Shown: piece after piece, positions 59,863 through 64,000 of the stretch
How positions within the stretch are numbered: the first letter of the stretch is position 1
Layout of the letters: each line of letters starts with the position of its first letter
Source of the DNA: Thereva unica
Taxonomy: Eukaryota > Arthropoda > Insecta > Diptera > Therevidae
NCBI GenBank assembly: GCA_949987705.1
Contig: OX465281.1
Span: 136,820,876 to 136,884,875, forward strand
Reading direction: 5' to 3'
DNA: 64,000 nucleotides
The notes under the pieces: model-generated
Seen by the model: only the letters and a program-made list of their open reading frames with translations
What the model was told of the DNA's origin: nothing
The model's database searches: none
Program-made: the position numbers and the translations under genes

Positions 59863-61146
59863 TTATTGGGGTTGCAGTGGGTTGTCCCATTGCTCCCTTG
59901 CTTCGACTCCCCTAGTTATCGCAAGCAGCTGATGGAAGGGAGTCTGCCTCATGTCCTCCATCCAATGGAGTCCAGTTATGGCAGCCCTTTTTCTCGCCAC
60001 CGCCGGACAGTGACACACTATGTGTGTGGCCGCCTCAGGTTCCTCCAGGCACATCCGACAGGTGTCATCCTCCAGAATTCCCATTCTTTTTAGGTGATAC
60101 CTGAAACATCCGTGTCCTGTAATCAGTGCCACCAACCATCTGAGGGTTCTCCTTTGCATATGCAGGATCCTTCTTCTGGCTGCGGTAATCGGCAACGTAA
60201 GCACTATCTTAGCCTGCCTACACGTGGTCATAGCGTCCCACCGTCTCCGGGGTTCCTCAGCGACCCATTTCTCGATGCAGATGCCATTGGCAGAGGGTTG
60301 GTAACCATTGGCAGAGTATGGCTCCGGTCCCCAGAATTCCGAGGTTGACCCCTGTTTTGCCAGGTTGTCGGCCTTTTCGTTCCCATCGATGCCTGTATGT
60401 CCTCTAACCCAACCTAGCGTCACGTTGTTTTGTTTCGCACACCTGTTCAGTTTTTGGACACATTCCAACGCCAGAGACGCATTAATCTCTATCTGATTCA
60501 TGCGCTTAATCACAGCCTGATTGTCCAGTGCTCTAAGGATACTTCTTCCCTGCACCTGACCATCATTTATGTGATCCAGCGCGTGCAGCAGAGCAAGCAT
60601 TTCCGCCTGGTAGACTGAGGTGTAATTCCCCAAAGCCAGAGAGCAGGTCTGATTTAAGTCCTCTGAGAAGACTCCCGCACCTGCTCTGCCGTCAATCATG
60701 GATCCATCCGTGAAGATATATATGTCTTTCGGCCTCCCTTCCGGGAGCGTTCCGTTCCCTATGAGGGTTTTATGATACCTTTCGGTCACCCTCATTTTTG
60801 TGATCCCTTCCATGGGCATCATGAGCTCCCTAGTCCCTTTGATGCGATCCAGAATCTTCATGTGCCCATATAAGGCTCCTGACGCCTGCCATGCGGCATC
60901 CCGTCTCATCCGAATCGCTGAGGCTGCCGCAGTCTTCATCACCTGGAGATCTAACGGCAGCAGACCTAACAGCGCCTCCAATGCCGCGGCGGGTGTGGTG
61001 CGGAAAGCACCGCTCACACCTACGCTGGCCATTCTTTGCACCTTGTCCAAATGCCTCTTGACGGATTTCTGTGTGACTTTAGTCCACCAGATCACCGGTA
61101 TATGTCCAGTGAGATACCCCACCTTAGTCCACATACTCTTCTGCAC
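59863..61146 (-). pseudogene. Non-LTR element: RT C-terminal part, RNase H and CCHC
   Basis: 427 residues. The start includes WWTKVTQKSVKRHLDKVQR and RTTPAAALEALLGLLPLDL, the conserved region downstream of RT in this group. RNase H follows, with its four acidic residues in FTDGSMIDG, YQAEMLALLHAL, ALDNQAVI and GNEKADNLA, so the active-site pattern is complete. A C-terminal CRMCLEEPEAATHIVCHC motif follows. The upstream coding sequence is in another frame, so this is the downstream part of a broken ORF2. Confidence 0.85.
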
Positions 61147-61734
61147 TGGTGAAGCACCCTTGTCGCCTTCTTAATCTTCTCTTCAACGTGGTATTTCCAG
61201 GTTAGTCACGAGTCCAAGTATACACCCAGATACTTGACCATCCCAGACACCTTGATCCTCGATCCTAAAAGCATGAGGGGCTGAAAATCCAGATCTTTAA
61301 TCTTCCTAGTGAAGATTATCGCGTCTGTCTTATTGGCATTTATGGTGAGGCCCTGTTCCGTACACCACTGCTCAACCACTTGGAGTGCTCCTCATGATAT
61401 CTACCGTAGTGCTCATAAACTTGCCACGTGCCACAATCGCTACATCATCTGCATACCCAACGGTATGCACGCCCATTACCTCTAGCCGCCAGAGTAGAGT
61501 GTCCACAATGATGTTCCACAGGAGGGGCGATAGGACCCCGCCCTGTGGGCATCCCTTGCTGACCCTCCCTCGAAGCCGCGAGTCTCCTGTCTGAATCCTT
61601 ACAGCTCTGTTTTTCAGCATGCTTTCCACCCACCTTACAATCATGGGGCTGACCTCGCGCCTCACCAGAGCGTCTTGGAGTTTGTTGAACTGTATCTTGT
61701 CGAAGGCGCCTACGATGTCCATCATTACGGCCAT
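61147..61734 (-). pseudogene. Non-LTR element: RT core with frame breaks
   Basis: Shows AVMMDIVGAFDKIQF, VSKGCPQGGVLSPLLWN and the catalytic YADD in GYADDVAIVARG. The frame ends near 61372 and resumes in another frame with LQVVEQWCTEQGLTINANKT and VKYLGVYLDS, then meets a stop near 61211. The fingers region that should precede the core (between KPGKKDY and the MDI motif) is missing, which points to a deletion around 61735-61770. Confidence 0.8.
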
Positions 61735-61766
61735 CGCTATGCCTCCGGTATGCAGTTCCCCCTCGG

Positions 61767-62537
61767 CTACTTCGCCTCGGTGTAGTCCTTCTTGCCTGGC
61801 TTAGGGAGAAATACCACTTTGGTTTCCCTCCACACCGCCGGAATGTATCCTGTTGCTAGACAGGTAACGAATATTCCCCTAAGCCTGGGTGCAATGATTT
61901 CTTTGCCCCATTGGAGCAGCGCAGGGAATATTCCGTCACGCCCCGACGAGAATGTGTCTATTGCATGTCTCACCCCTTCCTCTGTCACCACCCCGTTAGC
62001 CTCCTCTCGGTTCATCCTTGTAGCCATTCTGTTACGAGTAGCCCAAGATTTACCCGAGATAAAGCTGCCAGGAAAGTGAACTTCCATCAGAATCTTGTTG
62101 GTTTCCTCCAGCGTCTCCGCCATCCTCCCCGACGAGTCACGAACGAGTCCGACTTTGGAGACCGGATCCCTGGAGATCATTTTCTGAAGTCTGCTGGCCT
62201 CAGATATGCTCTCCATGCTCGAGCAGAAGTCCCTCCACGACTCCCTTTTCCGTCGTCGCAGAGTTTGTTTCATTTCTCTTTTCTTGGCTTTGTAATTTTC
62301 CCAGGCAATCGGATCATTGCACCTCATCGGTTGGTTGAAAGCCCTTCTGACCTCTTTCTTCAGTTTCTCCAGTTCCCTACACCACCAGGGTGTGGGATCA
62401 TGGTCATCCACTGACGTAAGAGGACACGCCACTCGAAAAGCGTTCTCTATCGCTGTCTGCAGGACATGCAACTGAGACTCTGCTTCTCTTGTGGTTTTCG
62501 GTGCCCTTGGCACGCGCTCCCCGAGATTCCTGCGCAA
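61767..62537 (-). pseudogene. Non-LTR element: linker between endonuclease and RT
   Basis: The sequence contains DPTPWWCRELEKLKKEVRRA, YKAKKREMKQTLRRRKRESW, SGRDGIFPALLQWGKEII and VVFLPKPGKKDY, the standard region leading into RT. It is in a different frame from the endonuclease part and is cut by the RT deletion. Confidence 0.8.
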
Positions 62538-62550
62538 CGTTTCAGTATAT

Positions 62551-63098
62551 CTAGACGTGTCCGTGTTCCGGGGTTCCGTACGCTATCTCAAATGAAATGG
62601 CTCTGTGATCTGACATAGTCGTCCAATCCATCACCTCCCAGCTGGTCAGTCTTGTCAACATCCGGTTGCTGCATAGAGTTATATCTATGACCTCCCTTCG
62701 TCTAGCATCAACGAAGGTTGGTTCTGCCCCTCTATTTGCAATAACTAGATTGTTGCATTCCACAAATTCGAGCAAAGCCTTTCCTCTATGGTTGTCGTTG
62801 GTGCTTCCCCACACCGTGTTGTGTGCATTTGCGTCGCAACCAACTATTAACCCTGTGCCTTTTTCGCCACAGGTAATAACCAGAATTTCCAACTCCCTGG
62901 TGGGCGGAGGATTTGGCGAATCGTACGGAGGGTAGGCTGAGGCTAGAATGAAAGCCCCACTTCCAGTACCTACGCGTACTGCTGTGAGATCTGGTGTGCA
63001 CAAGTGCGGCAGTAAAACCGCCTGCACTCCGTGTTTCACCAGCACACACGTCCTCACTCTTTCATTCGCATTGGGAACGTACAGAGTGTCAAAGCTCC
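62551..63098 (-). pseudogene. Non-LTR element: APE endonuclease, N-terminus missing
   Basis: The frame is open beyond the nominal start (a GTG at 63057) up to the break near 63098. It contains VGCDANAHNTVWGS, VIDITLCSN and MSDHRAISFEI, the conserved second half of APE-type endonucleases. The first motifs are lost at the junction with MITE sequence. Confidence 0.8.
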
Positions 63099-63151
63099 CT
63101 TGAGATTTTCAAGCCTTCGAGTACTTAAGCTGTCATGGAAACGCAGTAATT
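63099..63151. mobile_element. Right-end fragment of the TTTCCATGACAGCTT MITE
   Basis: TTGAGATTTTCAAGCCTTCG and the following GCTGTCATGGAAACG match 54281-54325 with a few changes. The rest of the MITE is absent, so the non-LTR element either inserted into it or the junction arose by deletion. Confidence 0.7.
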
Positions 63152-63439
63152 GAAACTCAATATCCCAATTGAGAAAAACTTCGTGGTATAGCTCAGTATA
63201 CCCTAGATTTAAACCGAAGAATAGTCTGGGCATAACCCAAAATGATAATTTCGAACAGAATTTTAATTCTTCAATTTTGGCAGCACTACCTATCAAAGAT
63301 TTTTATGTCAGTTGAAGGAGTTAGTTCTTTATCCTTTCCTGTTGTGTTGACAACCAAAACAACTCAGTATACTGATGCAAGTGTGTCTTCAAATTTTTAT
63401 ATTGCAATATGGCAATATCCCGATCTCAATTGCTATACT
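63152..63439. other. Interval without a recognisable gene
   Basis: Short AT-rich interval between the MITE end and the Gypsy fragment. Nothing recognised. Confidence 0.4.
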
Positions 63440-63891
63440 ACAAGTCGGTCTCCGGTATAAGTCTTCCATGTCAGTCCTCGCAAGACGCTTTCCATCAGTC
63501 GTTCGAATGCTGCTGGAGCATTACACAGTCCAAACGGTATAACTGTAAACTGCCACAGGCCATTTCCTACAGAGAGGGATGTCTTTCATCGGTCTTTGGA
63601 ATGAATTTCGACTTGCCAGCAGCCGATCTTAAGGTCCCAGGTAGAAAACCATTGAGCTCCAGAGAGAGTATCCAGTGTGTCATCGATACGAGGTAATATG
63701 TAGCTGTCCTTATTAGTGATGTCATTTATCCGCCAATAATCCACGCAATACCTCGTGCTGTCATCTTTCTTTCTGACTAGAACCACGGGAGACATCCAAG
63801 GGGCATCTCTGGTGTCGATCCTATGTTGAACGATGTTAGTTTTCCCAAAGTCATCATCTCTCATGCCGAAGATATCACTGGTTGAGAGCAC
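63440..63891 (-). pseudogene. Broken Gypsy reverse-transcriptase fragment
   Basis: Minus-strand translation shows DIFGMRDDDFGKTNIVQHRI, then a short deletion, WMSPVVLVRKKD, SYILPRIDDTLDTLSGAQWF and WQVEIHSKD, then an in-frame TGA (near 63583), after which LWQFTVIPFGLCNAPAAFER continues in the same frame. These are the first motifs of Ty3/Gypsy RT. The catalytic YVDD region is not reached. The fragment begins right after a stop and has no LTR in view. Confidence 0.85.
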
Positions 63892-64000
63892 TAAGTTTAC
63901 TTATTTCTTGGGCTTTCGCTTTGGTTTTGCCACCGTTTCCATGTTAGCGCACTCCCATTAACGGACACTTTTTATAGCATGCCGCTTGAAATAACACACT
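63892..64000. other. Window edge, no gene recognised
   Basis: A minus-strand ATG near 63942 opens a 13-codon Lys-rich frame (METVAKPKRKPKK), too short to interpret. Confidence 0.3.

Larger units (their letters stand above)
59742..63098 (-). mobile_element. Decayed non-LTR retrotransposon with RNase H, 5' truncated
   Basis: On the minus strand the order is endonuclease C-terminal part, linker, RT, RNase H, cysteine/histidine motif, short 3' UTR (59862-59795) and a (TA)n tail (59794-59742). A microsatellite tail and an RNase H domain suit the I/LOA/R1 side of non-LTR elements rather than Jockey. The 5' end stops abruptly at about 63098 against MITE sequence. Several frame breaks and deletions make it inactive. 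Confidence 0.82.

Overview
The window looks like repeat-dense insect chromosomal DNA. It is AT-rich and carries BEL/Pao, Gypsy-like, Jockey-like and RNase-H-bearing non-LTR retrotransposons, a hAT-type element, Tc1/mariner- and piggyBac-type MITEs and Helitrons. The only host gene I could recognise is the 5' end of a ZDHHC-type protein palmitoyltransferase, as two minus-strand exons separated by a 66-base intron. Repeat content and the short intron suggest an insect, perhaps a dipteran, but I cannot name the species.

Layout. 1-3642: 3' part of a BEL/Pao element (pol plus a 242-bp LTR with TGTT/AACA ends) lying in a 142-bp satellite that continues to about 4432. 4433-8883: AT-rich DNA with a long foldback, a 273-bp MITE with a TA target duplication and a mariner/Tc1 transposase remnant. 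8892-10953: a non-autonomous hAT-type element with a perfect 8-bp target duplication. It contains a few diverged units of the satellite that dominates the right end of the window. 11655-13408: several MITEs and a hairpin. 14213-14533: the ZDHHC exons. 15382-16243: one MITE nested inside another, each with its own target duplication. 16330-21949: a full-length Jockey-like element with two intact ORFs and a 15-bp target duplication.

22135-42677 is one nested insertion. The outer element is a Gypsy-like retroelement on the minus strand with LTRs of about 2.7 kb, a tRNA-Lys-type primer site, gag and protease but no reverse transcriptase or integrase, and a TCAC target duplication. Its 5' LTR is split by a young 10.2-kb BEL element (31680-41918, minus strand) with LTRs of 1448 bp differing at about three bases. 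That BEL encodes gag-pro-RT-RNase H, an integrase in a shifted frame, and a 118-residue accessory ORF with a SUMO-interaction-like motif and PP1-docking-like motifs.

42785-59510 holds four copies (A in reverse, B, C and D forward) of a Helitron-like element with 5' TC and 3' CTAGT ends, a hairpin before the 3' end and insertion in (TA)n. Most of each copy is a 128-bp minisatellite. B and C are joined head-to-tail, and all four copies share an internal junction where the 3' terminal segment runs back into the satellite. A solo LTR interrupts copy D, and a Tc1-type MITE follows it.

The right edge (59742-63891) holds a decayed minus-strand non-LTR element (endonuclease, RT, RNase H), a MITE end and a broken Gypsy reverse-transcriptase fragment.

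The genes do not form a pathway. The window is a record of layered insertions in which Helitron and satellite amplification is the most distinctive process. All boundaries and homologies were read by eye; no search was run.
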